Counted from the first letter of the stretch, positions 35,297 through 44,745 are shown. The stretch is DNA of 64,000 nucleotides from an uncultured Thermotogae bacterium (GCA_913056255.1 CAJXLN010000008.1:1-64000); one strand, 5' to 3'. Notes: generated by a model not told the origin, from the sequence alone. A program made the numbers and translations.

Positions 35297-35769
35297 AGTT
35301 CTATCACTCTTGATTTTCGAGTTTCAGGATCGAGAAGCACACAAGTTGCTTTCCCCGTTAAATATCCACAACTCTCTCCCGGATTGATTGCCAAACTCTT
35401 CCCGTAACCCTTTATGGCAAGCCTGTGAGTGTGCCCAAAAAAGACAAAATCGTACTTTTGAGACTCAAGTGCAGGGTAAAGCGCACGTGGTTCGTGCATA
35501 AGGTATATTTTTTTGTCTTGAAATGTGATCCAGTTGGGCGATCTCAAAATACGTCCTTTAGCCTTTTCTTGTACAAAAAGTCGATCTCCATCGTTATTAC
35601 CAAAAACCCCAAAGAATTCGTACTCATCACTCAAAAGAATCGGAATCACGAATGGAGACACGAAATCACCTAAATGAAAAACGGCACTCACCTGATATTG
35701 ATGGGCGATCTTCACGGCATTACGAACTTTGTCAAGATTATCATGTGAGTCTGAAATGATCATCCACAC
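35293..35769 (-). CDS. YfcE/MJ0936-type metallophosphodiesterase
   Basis: 158 residues from GTG 35769, which follows AAGGAG. The compact calcineurin-like fold shows the motifs ISDSHDN, HLGDFV, FGNNDGD, LMHEP and FGHTHRL, the full two-metal set of the YfcE family. These proteins hydrolyse phosphodiesters in vitro; the physiological substrate is unknown. Lies between the YggS fusion and an ABC exporter in one transcription direction. Confidence 0.88.
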   Translation of the reverse strand: MWMIISDSHDNLDKVRNAVKIAHQYQVSAVFHLGDFVSPFVIPILLSDEYEFFGVFGNNDGDRLFVQEKAKGRILRSPNWITFQDKKIYLMHEPRALYPALESQKYDFVFFGHTHRLAIKGYGKSLAINPGESCGYLTGKATCVLLDPETRKSRVIEL

Positions 35770-35782
35770 AACGCATTCTCCT

Positions 35783-37486
35783 TCATGTTTTTTTGTAAGT
35801 TCTTTCACCAAATAATTTTGTTCCTATTCTAACGATGTTGGCTCCTTCTTCTACGGCAATTTTGTAAGAATTCGACATTCCCATGGAAAGGTATTTCATG
35901 TCCACATTGGAAATATTCATCGCTTTTAGTCGATCGAATATCTCTTTTGTGATCTTGAAGTACCGCCTCGATTCCTCAGGATTTCCCGTTCGTGGACCCA
36001 TTGTCATAAGGCCAAGAATCCGAATGTTTTTCAAAACGGATATATCTCTCACCAACTTTTCAACATCTTCAGGCATCACACCTGATTTTTGGGCTTCTCT
36101 ACCACTGTTAACCTCGATCAATATAGGCATGATTCTACCTACACGCGCACAACGCTTATCAAGCTCTTTTGCGATCTCAACGGAATCTATCGTCTCTATC
36201 ATATCGAATATGCGAATCGCTTTGTTTAACTTGTTTTTTTGAAGATGGCCTATGAAATGCCACTCTGCCTTTTCTTTCACATTTTGAAAAGCTTCCTCGG
36301 CTTCTTGAACGTAATTCTCACCTATTATTTCAACTCCTGCTCTTACAGCTTCATCTATCTCATCGGCCGTACGAGTTTTCGCAGCTGCAACGAGTTTTAC
36401 ATCTTTCGGAAGTTCTTGAAGTATTTTTTTCACATTTCTCGTTATGGAAGACATTTTCTTCACCTCCGTTCTTTTCGTTTCACTTTTCAACACGTTTTTT
36501 ATCTTTGAGAGTACAAAATACAGAAAATCGAGAAAACAAAAGAGTTTCAGAAAATTTTCTTTCGTACCGAAATTTATCGATATGCCATGTTCAATTGCAT
36601 GTCTGTTAAGATTATGATCGGTATCGTCATAGATAGAAAATTTCACCCACTTGTAGAAAGGTATTTCATTATTTCCTGTGATACTACTGATAATAGTTCT
36701 CATAACGGATTCCACGGTGACGAACTTTCTACTCTGAAATTTTATGAGATCTTCCATCTCATTTTCTGCGGGATTTGTCAACACGAGAAAATCCCACACA
36801 ACTCCTTCGGTTTGAGGTATAATCCCATATATGGCAAGTGCCAAATCATTTCTTGAGTAAGCCCTTATCACCGACTCAATGATGTTTTTTCGATGAGAAA
36901 AATACTCAAGTTCAAACCAACTTTTCGTAATCTTCCTGATCTCTGATCTCGTGAGTTTTTTGGAAAGAGCTGTGAATATTTCGTCAGATAAGGGCGCTTT
37001 TAAGTTTTTTGACCCGATCCTAGAAATAATACCGGGAGAAAGAAACCACTCCAACCTTGCTGCACTTCGCGCAAATTGATTTTTTTCGCCAAGTGCTTTC
37101 TTGTACTCTTCCAGTGCCACACCAAGCCTATCCATGAACCCACTCTTCCATCTTTCAACGGCATTCTGCCAACGTTGCTCAGAATCATTACTTCGTTTTA
37201 TCCTTAAAGCATTTCTGAAAGAGTTGTAGAAAGGTTTGTCTTCCTTTGGATTGTAAAGATCTTCGAAGCCATTGGCTTTGGCAAAAGCAAAAGACAGAGT
37301 TCTCAAATTTAACTCTTTGACCTTTTCAAGTGTCTCTTGAGAGATTTTCCCAATCGTCAAATGCTTGACTATCGAGAAGAAAAACGCTTTCGCTTTTTTC
37401 TCTTCGTTGGCCTTGTTGAATGTGAAATTGTCTATTTTCAAATCAACTGTAAATCTTCCGAGATTAGTCTCCCAAATGGTAAGCAA
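35783..37486 (-). CDS. HEPN-like domain fused in frame to YggS-type PLP protein
   Basis: 567 residues from TTG 37486, behind GAGGAGG (an ATG seven codons earlier lacks a Shine-Dalgarno). Residues 1 to about 330 are helical and end with LNRHAIEHG followed by FGTKENFLKLFCFLDFL, the NRHxxxHG pattern of HEPN-like bacterial proteins; R295-x4-H300 fits the HEPN RNase motif. Residues 345-567 are a complete YggS/PLPBP domain (VAAAKTRT with the PLP Lys, HFIGHLQKNK, SMGMSNSYKIAVEEGA, VRIGTKLFGER). There is no stop between them. GGAGGTG precedes the internal ATG at 36454 by 6 bases, so free YggS is probably also made. Confidence 0.75.
   Translation of the reverse strand: MLTIWETNLGRFTVDLKIDNFTFNKANEEKKAKAFFFSIVKHLTIGKISQETLEKVKELNLRTLSFAFAKANGFEDLYNPKEDKPFYNSFRNALRIKRSNDSEQRWQNAVERWKSGFMDRLGVALEEYKKALGEKNQFARSAARLEWFLSPGIISRIGSKNLKAPLSDEIFTALSKKLTRSEIRKITKSWFELEYFSHRKNIIESVIRAYSRNDLALAIYGIIPQTEGVVWDFLVLTNPAENEMEDLIKFQSRKFVTVESVMRTIISSITGNNEIPFYKWVKFSIYDDTDHNLNRHAIEHGISINFGTKENFLKLFCFLDFLYFVLSKIKNVLKSETKRTEVKKMSSITRNVKKILQELPKDVKLVAAAKTRTADEIDEAVRAGVEIIGENYVQEAEEAFQNVKEKAEWHFIGHLQKNKLNKAIRIFDMIETIDSVEIAKELDKRCARVGRIMPILIEVNSGREAQKSGVMPEDVEKLVRDISVLKNIRILGLMTMGPRTGNPEESRRYFKITKEIFDRLKAMNISNVDMKYLSMGMSNSYKIAVEEGANIVRIGTKLFGERTYKKT
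36454..36467 (-). promoter_or_regulatory. yggS: Internal ribosome-binding site for stand-alone YggS
   Basis: GGAGGTG (36461-36467), a 6-base spacer AAGAAA and ATG (ending at 36454) inside the long fusion frame. Initiation here would give a 223-residue YggS (35783-36454) of normal length. This is the strongest Shine-Dalgarno in the locus and suggests two products from one frame. Confidence 0.7.
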
Positions 37487-37596
37487 ACTGAATTCCTCCT
37501 CTACCATTTTACTACAAAAACAGTTCGTTTAGCATACCAATATCGTAGACGAGACCATTCTATATTCCAATTCATGATAAGCACCTTATTTCAGTC

Positions 37597-38559
37597 CTAT
37601 TCCTTTTTCAAAGGGCGGTTCATAAGCTTTAAAATCATTGCTTTAGGTGAGAAGTTTTCGTATACCAAAGAGTAAACAGCCTGAGCTATTGGTACCTCTA
37701 CATGAAGTTTTTTCGCCAATTTCAGTTCTGCCACAACAGTGTGAAGCCCTTCTGCGACGAAAGTACTTTCTTTTGGAAGATTTATTCCCTTCCCAATGAT
37801 CTCTCCAACTCTTCGATTTCTGCTATGCCGACTTGTGCACGTTACCACCAGATCGCCCAATCCTGAAAGTCCCATAAATGTCAAAGGGTTCGCGCCCAAT
37901 TTAACGCCTATTTGCGTGATTTCAGCAAGGCCTCGCGTCATAATCGCCGCTTTGGAATTGTCCCATCCACCAAGTCCATCCACCACTCCAGCCGCAATTG
38001 CTATGACATTCTTAAGAGCGCCACCTATTTCTATACCCGTGAGATCTTCACTTGTATAAACCCTGAAGCTTGTGGAGCTGAAAAGCTCTTGAACGACTTT
38101 AGAGAATTCAGAATTTCTTGAAGAAACAACGACGCTGGTCGGAATATCAGCTGCAACTTCTTCCGCATGACTTGGACCAGAAAGTGAAGCGTAATCGCTG
38201 TTTTTGATGTATTCAGAAAAAACCTCTTCCATGCGTTTTAAGCTTTTGATCTCCAGTCCCTTAGCCAAATTCACAATTCCACCTGCTTTGAAATTCACCC
38301 GCTCAAGTGTTTCACGAACATGTTGTGCGGGGACACCGAAAATCGCAATATCACATGAAGGAATTTCATCAAAATAAGAAAATTTCAAGGAATCGGGAAG
38401 TTTTACTCCCGGAAGGTGTTTTTTGTTTTCCCTGCTTTTTTCCATTTTTTCCGCATCACATCGTTGTCTTGCACAGAGCGTTACTTCGTGATCACCTTTG
38501 ATCAGTAATCTTGAAATCGCTGTTGACCATGCTCCAGCACCCACGATTGATATTTTCAA
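37597..38559 (-). CDS. gpsA: Glycerol-3-phosphate dehydrogenase [NAD(P)+]
   Basis: 320 residues. N-terminal dinucleotide-binding motif VGAGAWSTAISRLL (the usual GAGSWGTA form with Ala-Trp-Ser), FGVPAQHVRETL, NLAKGLE, SGPSHAEEV and the C-terminal catalytic block GALKNVIAIAAGVVDGLG with the Lys, and GLSGLGDLVVTC. It makes sn-glycerol-3-phosphate for membrane lipids. A short hairpin (CACTGC/GCAGTG, about 38580-38596) lies between its start and the divergent sugar-transport operon. Confidence 0.95.
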   Translation of the reverse strand: MKISIVGAGAWSTAISRLLIKGDHEVTLCARQRCDAEKMEKSRENKKHLPGVKLPDSLKFSYFDEIPSCDIAIFGVPAQHVRETLERVNFKAGGIVNLAKGLEIKSLKRMEEVFSEYIKNSDYASLSGPSHAEEVAADIPTSVVVSSRNSEFSKVVQELFSSTSFRVYTSEDLTGIEIGGALKNVIAIAAGVVDGLGGWDNSKAAIMTRGLAEITQIGVKLGANPLTFMGLSGLGDLVVTCTSRHSRNRRVGEIIGKGINLPKESTFVAEGLHTVVAELKLAKKLHVEVPIAQAVYSLVYENFSPKAMILKLMNRPLKKE

Positions 38560-38685
38560 TTTTTCCCACCTCCATAAGCACTGCGTAGTGCAGTGTTTAC
38601 CTAAAGCATTTCATGGTAGCGAATTACATCGCTCAAAGGAGTATAGTATAATCAGAAAATAATTCTAAAAAAAGAGGTGATCAAC

Positions 38686-39840
38686 TTGAAACGTACCTTT
38701 GTACTTGTGGGAGTGATGTTACTGGTAACGATCTTCTCTTTTGCCACTACCCTGACAGTTTGGTTCAGCTGGGAAGGACAGAAGGATTTTCAGTCGATCG
38801 TGAATGAGTTCAATCGATCGCATCCGAACATCAAGGTGAACCTTGTTTATGTACCAAACATGATTCAAAAATTGAGAATTACTCTCAGCACTGGAGAGGG
38901 TTTTCCGGATTTGGCTCTTGTTAGAAACAATGACATTGGGTTATTGGTTGATGCAAAAGCGATAATTCCAATTAAAAACGTGAAAACTACACCCTCGTTT
39001 TACAAATCATTTCTCATCAACAATGTCGAGTACGCGTATCCTTACTACGCAGATGTTCAAGTCGTTTACGTGAATAAAACTCTACTCAACGATATCGGAA
39101 TGTCCTTGCCTTCTACCGATTGGACGTTGTCTGATTTGGAGAACATGGCAAGCAGCTTCAAGAAAAGTGGACATATCGGCATTGTTTTCCAAAATAATTC
39201 TCCTTACTTTTTCAATCCGTTCAACGCAGCTTTTAACGGTGGAAATATACCGCAAAAAGATGGCATTCCCTTGGCAAACACAAAAGGGACCTTAAAAGCG
39301 GCACAACTTTTCAATTACCTTTTCAACGAAAAAAAGATAGCTGTTTCCTACAAAAAAATGGCATTCATAAACGCTTTCAAGTCCGGAAGATCTGGCATGA
39401 TGATGATGGGCTCATTTTTGATACCGGATTTCCTGAATTCTAAACTCGATTTTTCGATAGTTCCATACCCTTCACTTGATAACGGAAGTCCTATACCTCC
39501 CGTATTCGATTCTAAAGGTTTCGTGTTTTTTAAAAAAAGCCGTGCGGCTGAAAATTTCATAGACTACATCACTTCAACAAAAATAGAGGAAGAATTCTGC
39601 AAACAAAATTACAAACTTCCGGCGAATGAAAAAGCCATGCTGGCACTTAAAAGAAGTGATGAGCTTTTCAAAGTTATGAGTTTGAGCGCAGAAAAAGCTC
39701 TGATACTTCCAACGAGTAAAGTGTTCAAGGAGGCGTACGGAAAGGCGATTTCTACAGCTTTAAGCCTTTATTTGAATGACAAAGTCCCACTTGAAGAAGC
39801 TTTTTCAAAGGCACAAGAATACATATACCAGCATAAATGA
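38686..39840 (+). CDS. Extracellular sugar-binding protein of an ABC importer
   Basis: 384 residues from TTG 38686, six bases after GAGGTG. A signal peptide (about 1-20) precedes LTVWFSWEGQKDFQSIVNEF, the usual beginning of family-1 (maltose/sn-glycerol-type) solute-binding proteins. No lipobox cysteine is visible, so it may be free or held by its uncleaved helix. TATAAT near 38647 is the likely -10. It overlaps the fused permease gene (ATGA), and no ATPase gene follows. Confidence 0.85.
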   Translation: MKRTFVLVGVMLLVTIFSFATTLTVWFSWEGQKDFQSIVNEFNRSHPNIKVNLVYVPNMIQKLRITLSTGEGFPDLALVRNNDIGLLVDAKAIIPIKNVKTTPSFYKSFLINNVEYAYPYYADVQVVYVNKTLLNDIGMSLPSTDWTLSDLENMASSFKKSGHIGIVFQNNSPYFFNPFNAAFNGGNIPQKDGIPLANTKGTLKAAQLFNYLFNEKKIAVSYKKMAFINAFKSGRSGMMMMGSFLIPDFLNSKLDFSIVPYPSLDNGSPIPPVFDSKGFVFFKKSRAAENFIDYITSTKIEEEFCKQNYKLPANEKAMLALKRSDELFKVMSLSAEKALILPTSKVFKEAYGKAISTALSLYLNDKVPLEEAFSKAQEYIYQHK

Positions 39841-41879
39841 ATTTGTTTTTCACCGTTCTTCTTCTAAGCGCTGCTGTTTTTTTGTTGTTAGTGGCTAGGG
39901 CAAAACCAGCTTACACATTTGCCCTGGCCTCTTTGGTCTTTTTAGTGAGTTTTTTTCCATTCATTTGGGGGATTTCAATATCCTTTTTTGATTTTTCCCC
40001 TCCAAACATACAATTCGTTGGATTGAAAAATCTTTCTTTTGCGGCTACCGACCCCGGTCTCGCGCTTTCGGTCAAGATCACGGCCATATGGGCGCTTTCC
40101 GTTTTGGTAATGAAGCTCATCATATCTTATGCCCTCGCTCTTTCAATAGCATCGATGAAAAAATTAGCTAAATTTTTGTACATGTTGATACTCACACCCT
40201 GGGCAATTCCAGCGTACATAAGCATAGTTTCCTGGACTTCTCTCGTTGAGGGATACGGTGGCAATTCAATATTTTCACGCTTTTTGGGAATGAATTTCGA
40301 TCTTACCACAAATGCTCCAGCGGCCTTTTTCTGGACGGCATTCGTCAGCGCATGGCTTGGCATTCCACTCATGACAATGGTTATACTCAGTGCCCTGCAG
40401 ACGATCTCTCCACAATTGAAAGATCTTGCAAAAATGGAAGGAATGGATCCAATTGAAAAGGCCCTTAATCTGTACATTCCTCACACACTTCCGATCGTTT
40501 TTCCATACATCTTTCTCACTTTTCTTGGCTCTTTTAAGGAATTTACCACGATCTTCTTGATGACAAGTGGAGGTCCGAGTATGGTTTCAGGATTTGGGCA
40601 AAAATCGATAGTGGGCGCTACTACTCTGATTGGAATGTTCATATACGACAAATTTTATTCAACGAATAATTACGGTGTTTTGGGAGCGTATTCCACAGTT
40701 GTTGGAATAATAATGCTCGCATTGCTTGCAATTGGCTGGAATTATCGAAGATCTCGGAAGAAGTTTAGAATAATCGCTTTTACACTTGTAGTACATGTCT
40801 TTTTCGATCTGTGGGGAATGGGTTCTGGATTATTCAGCTTTGTCCCAATTTCATTTTATGTTGCGGCTCTCCTTAGTTATCTCATGAAATCTTCCAAATT
40901 CAAGAAAATATTCGTAATTGGAGCATTGTTGGATGCGGTTTATATGTTCGTAGGAGTGTCATTTCATGGCGTAAACGCCGTGAGTTTATCAAGCGTGATT
41001 TCCATCGTTGTGGCCTTAACTTTAGCTTTTGAAGGTCAGATCCACATAAATGTGTTCAAATTCCCAAACTCGGTGTGGAAATTCATAAAAGCCATGTGGT
41101 TATCATTTTGGAGTATCTTAGTTCTCCTCCCCTTGTGGAACATAATCATTATGGGATTTTCGAAGGAAAACTTGATTCCCATGAGTTTGATCCCGCATTC
41201 TTTAACATTTTCAAACTTTTTTGCTCTTTTCGAAAACTACGGTTTCTTTAACGCCATAAAGAACAGCTTAGAAATCGCAGCAATTGCCGTGATCATAACA
41301 CTTCTTACCGTTTTTCCTGCCGCTTGGGCTGGCGTAGATCACAAAAAAGCTTCTAATTTTGGGAATGTACTCGTGTTTGCGGCACTTTTTACCGGGATGC
41401 ACACACTTATTCCGTTGGTGATAACATTTAAATTCTTGAATCTTCTGAATACATTGGAAGGTGTTGCGATATCGGTGGCAATCCACAGTGCTGCGATAAC
41501 GTACTTTTTAATCTATCCATTTTTGCTTGCCCTTCCAAAGAGTTTAAATGAGGCGGCAAAAATAGATGGTGCTTCAGGATTTGTTCGAATGACTCGGATA
41601 TATCTACCACTTGCTTTGCCTTCTCTGATCACCGTGGGAGTGTTGGTTTTTGTAGAATCTTGGAATTCTTTCGTACTTCCACTTGTGCTTTTAAATTCTC
41701 AAAATTTGTATCCAGTGTCCATAATGCTGTACAATTTCATTGGAGAATATGGAACGTCTTACTCGATTTGGAACCTTTTCGGAGCGGGCTCCATATTTAA
41801 TCTCGTGATCATAGGAATACTTTTCTATATCGCAAGGAAAAACATCGTTAGTGGTGTTATATCTAGAGGAGGAGTTTAA
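39837..41879 (+). CDS. Fused MalF-MalG sugar ABC permease
   Basis: 680 residues that contain both permeases of a carbohydrate importer in one chain. The first half (about 1-300) is MalF-like with a divergent EAA loop, LAKMEGMDPIEKALNLYIP (197-215). About 310-400 is a linker of several hydrophobic helices. The second half (about 415-680) is MalG-like with a canonical EAA loop, NEAAKIDGASGFVRMTRIYL (571-590). MalF and MalG are normally separate proteins of about 290 residues. The start overlaps the binding-protein gene, and an ATPase must come from elsewhere. Confidence 0.85.
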   Translation: MNLFFTVLLLSAAVFLLLVARAKPAYTFALASLVFLVSFFPFIWGISISFFDFSPPNIQFVGLKNLSFAATDPGLALSVKITAIWALSVLVMKLIISYALALSIASMKKLAKFLYMLILTPWAIPAYISIVSWTSLVEGYGGNSIFSRFLGMNFDLTTNAPAAFFWTAFVSAWLGIPLMTMVILSALQTISPQLKDLAKMEGMDPIEKALNLYIPHTLPIVFPYIFLTFLGSFKEFTTIFLMTSGGPSMVSGFGQKSIVGATTLIGMFIYDKFYSTNNYGVLGAYSTVVGIIMLALLAIGWNYRRSRKKFRIIAFTLVVHVFFDLWGMGSGLFSFVPISFYVAALLSYLMKSSKFKKIFVIGALLDAVYMFVGVSFHGVNAVSLSSVISIVVALTLAFEGQIHINVFKFPNSVWKFIKAMWLSFWSILVLLPLWNIIIMGFSKENLIPMSLIPHSLTFSNFFALFENYGFFNAIKNSLEIAAIAVIITLLTVFPAAWAGVDHKKASNFGNVLVFAALFTGMHTLIPLVITFKFLNLLNTLEGVAISVAIHSAAITYFLIYPFLLALPKSLNEAAKIDGASGFVRMTRIYLPLALPSLITVGVLVFVESWNSFVLPLVLLNSQNLYPVSIMLYNFIGEYGTSYSIWNLFGAGSIFNLVIIGILFYIARKNIVSGVISRGGV

Positions 41880-41880
41880 A

Positions 41881-42612
41881 ATGAACAGATACAACATTCT
41901 AAAAAGGGTGGCAATGGAAAAAACGAAGGAAGCTAAAATTTCCGATTACGTTATGGGAGTATCTCTATGTGCAGTTGCTTTAAGTGATGGTAGAACCGGT
42001 GTTGCTTACACAGATAGGAAATCTATACCATGGGGCTGCTCTATCTATGATAAACTACCGAATACGGGAACTTTGGCAGAAGAATTCATAGATATGTTCG
42101 ACTCGAATGACACTTTAACACGTTCTTTGGGAATGGCAACGATAAATGCGTGTATAAATAATGAGGAAATTTTTGAAGCTGTTGATGTCATGGAAGAAGT
42201 TGAACTATCCAAATCCGACGTGGTGGGAATGGTCGGCTATTTTGAACCAATGAAAGATGATATAAAGAAACGATCGAAAGAGCTGTACATTTTTGAGCAG
42301 GAGAAAATGCCAGGGACGCTTTCACCAGACAGAATACCAGAGCTCCTTCCGAAATGCAGTGTTCTACTCATTTCGGCTACAACGATCATGAACAGAACGT
42401 ACGATTCTATCATTAAACATGCAAAAACCGATAGAGTGGTCATATTGGGCCCTTCCACCCCAATATGCCCCGAAGCTTTTCCGGAAGTTAAAGTTTTTGG
42501 TGCGACAATCGTGACACATGATGCGATCAAAGTCGTTTATCATGGTGGAGGTACCAGAAACTTGTACAAAGAAAAAGCAGGAAGAAAAGTGACATTGGTG
42601 GTAAAAAAATGA
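41881..42612 (+). CDS. DUF364/DUF4213 family protein
   Basis: 243 residues from ATG 41881, behind GGAGGAG. The N-terminal part (VSLCAVALSDGRTGVAYT) and the C-terminal Rossmann-like part with LLISATTIMNRTYDSII and VILGPSTPICPEAF match the DUF364 family, thought to be Rossmann-fold proteins linked to metal or anaerobic metabolism. The actual function is unknown. It directly follows the fused permease and may be co-transcribed with it. Confidence 0.75.
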   Translation: MNRYNILKRVAMEKTKEAKISDYVMGVSLCAVALSDGRTGVAYTDRKSIPWGCSIYDKLPNTGTLAEEFIDMFDSNDTLTRSLGMATINACINNEEIFEAVDVMEEVELSKSDVVGMVGYFEPMKDDIKKRSKELYIFEQEKMPGTLSPDRIPELLPKCSVLLISATTIMNRTYDSIIKHAKTDRVVILGPSTPICPEAFPEVKVFGATIVTHDAIKVVYHGGGTRNLYKEKAGRKVTLVVKK

Positions 42613-42636
42613 TGTTTTCCTATGATCGAAGAAGAA

Positions 42637-42657
42637 ATCCTGAATCAAATTCAGGAT
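42637..42657. repeat. Perfect hairpin between the DUF364 gene and rsmG
   Basis: ATCCTGAAT, loop CAA and ATTCAGGAT form a perfect 9-pair stem. No T-run follows, so it is more likely an mRNA processing or stability element than a terminator. It lies 22 bases upstream of the chosen rsmG start. Confidence 0.55.
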
Positions 42658-42678
42658 AATTATAAAAAAGGAGGTACT

Positions 42679-43323
42679 ATGGAATTACTCGTAGCGCTTA
42701 GAACAAACAATCTTGATATAGAATCAAAGTCGATAGACAGTTTAAGAAAATACATCAAATTCCTTGAGAAGTGGAACAAAGTTCATGCTCTTACATCGGT
42801 ATCTTCAAAGGAGATCCCTTATGTTTTCGTAGTTGAGCCTCTGTTGGCTGCCAAAGCACTTTCGAAATTTGTAAACCCGGCAAAGTGTCTTGACATAGGA
42901 ACCGGTTTTGGAAATCCAGGCGTTGCCATGTCGGCTTATTTTAAAAATACACGATTCATGTTAGTCGATTCGTCTCAAAAGAAGACCGCCTTGCTTAGAA
43001 GCGCCATCGACATGTCGGAAATTGGAAACATCAAAGTGGTAACCAAACGTATTGAAGAGCTAGCTAAAACACATAAAGGTACCTTTGATTTGGTGGTATC
43101 AAGAGGTGTAGGTTCCATTGAAAAGGTCACCAAATATGCTAAAGATTTTGCTAAACCCGGTGGAATCGTTGCAATATTCAAAGCACGAATTGATCAGAAA
43201 AAAGAGGTATCTGGAATCACTAACGATCTGAAGTTTGAACGCATTGTGAATCTTGATGTTTTTTATCCGTTGAAAAAAGTCCACAGATACATAATCATGT
43301 ACAAGAAGATGAGCTTGAATTGA
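42679..43323 (+). CDS. rsmG: 16S rRNA (guanine527-N7)-methyltransferase
   Basis: 214 residues from ATG 42679, preceded by AGGAGG. The RsmG pattern is clear: KWNKVHALTSVS near the N-terminus, the SAM-binding CLDIGTGFGNPGV, LVDSSQKKTALLR and DLVVSRGVGSIEKV. It methylates G527 of 16S rRNA. The stop codon overlaps the TTG start of the next gene (TTGA). Part of a plus-strand run continuing to rsmI. Confidence 0.92.
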   Translation: MELLVALRTNNLDIESKSIDSLRKYIKFLEKWNKVHALTSVSSKEIPYVFVVEPLLAAKALSKFVNPAKCLDIGTGFGNPGVAMSAYFKNTRFMLVDSSQKKTALLRSAIDMSEIGNIKVVTKRIEELAKTHKGTFDLVVSRGVGSIEKVTKYAKDFAKPGGIVAIFKARIDQKKEVSGITNDLKFERIVNLDVFYPLKKVHRYIIMYKKMSLN

Positions 43324-44078
43324 AGTGGTACATGATCAACCATGGTGCTTTTGACGGCGAGCGTAACATGTCAACTGATCTCGCAATGATGGATATAGCG
43401 CGGAATGGAATCCCAATTTTGCGCTTATACGAGTGGAGTGTTCCAACACTTTCGCTTGGAAAATTTCAAAATCCCGATGAAATAAACGTTGATTATCTGA
43501 AAAAAATGAAATTCGGTTTTGTGAAACGCCCAAGTGGTGGACGAGCCGTTCTACATTACGATGACTTAACTTATGCAGTTGCGGTACCAGAATACATGAT
43601 GCCTAAAGGCGTCATGAGGACTTACCTTGAAATTTCCAGGGCACTTGTGAAAGGTCTAAGGGAGGTTGGATTGGACTGTGAGATCGCTAAAGAACGTTCT
43701 GAAGAAAGATACACGAAATTCGCGGCATGTTTTGCAACTACAAGCATTCACGAAGTGACAATAGAGGGTAAAAAACTCATTGGAAGCGCACAAACGCGAA
43801 AGAATGGAGTTGTCCTACAGCATGGCTCTATTCCAATGAAATGTCATTTCACCGAGTATTCAAATAGTTTCAAAATTACGGAAGACCAGACAAAAATGCT
43901 TGAGAAAAGACTAAGAAAAACGACCACATGTATTTCCGAGTACGCCAGCGTTGGAACTGTAGATGTGAAAGATGCCATTATCAAGGGATTTCGCGACACT
44001 TTTGATACAGAGTTTGTGCCGTTTAACGAGGAAATAGATTGGAAAAAACACGTTGTGGATGTGAAGATATGGGATTGA
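43320..44078 (+). CDS. Lipoate-protein ligase / octanoyltransferase family protein
   Basis: 252 residues. The BPL/LplA/LipB catalytic fold is indicated by NMSTDLAMMDIA, LYEWSVPTLSLGKFQNPDEI, VKRPSGGRAVLHYDDLTYAV and GKKLIGSAQTRKNGVVLQHG with the conserved Lys. The gene cannot be placed firmly as LplA or the LipM-type octanoyltransferase from sequence alone. The TTG start at 43320 overlaps the rsmG stop codon; ATG 43332 is an alternative. It overlaps rsmI by about 10 bases. Confidence 0.8.
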   Translation: MKWYMINHGAFDGERNMSTDLAMMDIARNGIPILRLYEWSVPTLSLGKFQNPDEINVDYLKKMKFGFVKRPSGGRAVLHYDDLTYAVAVPEYMMPKGVMRTYLEISRALVKGLREVGLDCEIAKERSEERYTKFAACFATTSIHEVTIEGKKLIGSAQTRKNGVVLQHGSIPMKCHFTEYSNSFKITEDQTKMLEKRLRKTTTCISEYASVGTVDVKDAIIKGFRDTFDTEFVPFNEEIDWKKHVVDVKIWD

Positions 44079-44725
44079 AACTCGTTGGGACTCCGATTGG
44101 AAATCTTTTGGACATCTCCAAAAGAGCTTTAGAAGTTTTGAATGGGGTCGATGCGATATTGTGTGAGGATACACGGCAAACGATGAAATTGCTGAATCAC
44201 TACATGATATCTAAAAAAATGATATCTTTTAACGATCGAAATTCATCCAAAAAGATGCCTAAGATCGTGGAAAAAATGAAGAAGGGTGCAGAATACGCCC
44301 TCGTCAGTGATGCTGGAATGCCGGTAATCTCCGATCCGGGATTGAAATTAGTTGACCTTTGCCATGAAAGTGGTATTTCAGTAGATGTTATTCCAGGTCC
44401 AAGTGCCGTTGTGAGTGCAATAGCAGCAAGTGGCTTAAACGCTTCACACTTCGTGTTTTTAGGTTTTCTCCCACGCGGATCAAAACTTCGAAAAACTCTT
44501 AAAATGGTTTCGCAACTCAATATGGCAACTGTTTTCTATGAGTCTCCGTATCGTTTGAAGAGAACCTTGGAAGAAATATGTAACATTTGTCCTACATCAA
44601 GAGTCTTTGTCGCCAGAGAGATGACAAAAGTATATCAAACTTTTTACAGAGGCTTTCCATGTGAGTTATCCGATCTGGTAAAGCCTATTGGAGAGATGAC
44701 GGTTGTCGTTGAATGGAAAAGATAA
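44069..44725 (+). CDS. rsmI: 16S rRNA (cytidine1402-2'-O)-methyltransferase
   Basis: 218 residues from ATG 44069. The tetrapyrrole-methylase fold begins LKLVGTPIGNLLDISKRAL and has CEDTRQTMKLL, LVSDAGMPVISDPG, VIPGPSAVVSAIAASG, FLGFLPRG and YESPYRL. It methylates C1402 of 16S rRNA. With rsmG it forms a small cluster of 16S rRNA modification genes around the lipoate-ligase-like gene. Confidence 0.93.
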   Translation: MGLKLVGTPIGNLLDISKRALEVLNGVDAILCEDTRQTMKLLNHYMISKKMISFNDRNSSKKMPKIVEKMKKGAEYALVSDAGMPVISDPGLKLVDLCHESGISVDVIPGPSAVVSAIAASGLNASHFVFLGFLPRGSKLRKTLKMVSQLNMATVFYESPYRLKRTLEEICNICPTSRVFVAREMTKVYQTFYRGFPCELSDLVKPIGEMTVVVEWKR

Positions 44726-44745
44726 AACAAAGATGTTAATACCTG

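Noticed and set aside
42637-42657. Perfect hairpin before rsmG as a terminator
   Set aside because: No T-run on the plus strand; kept only as a structural repeat.
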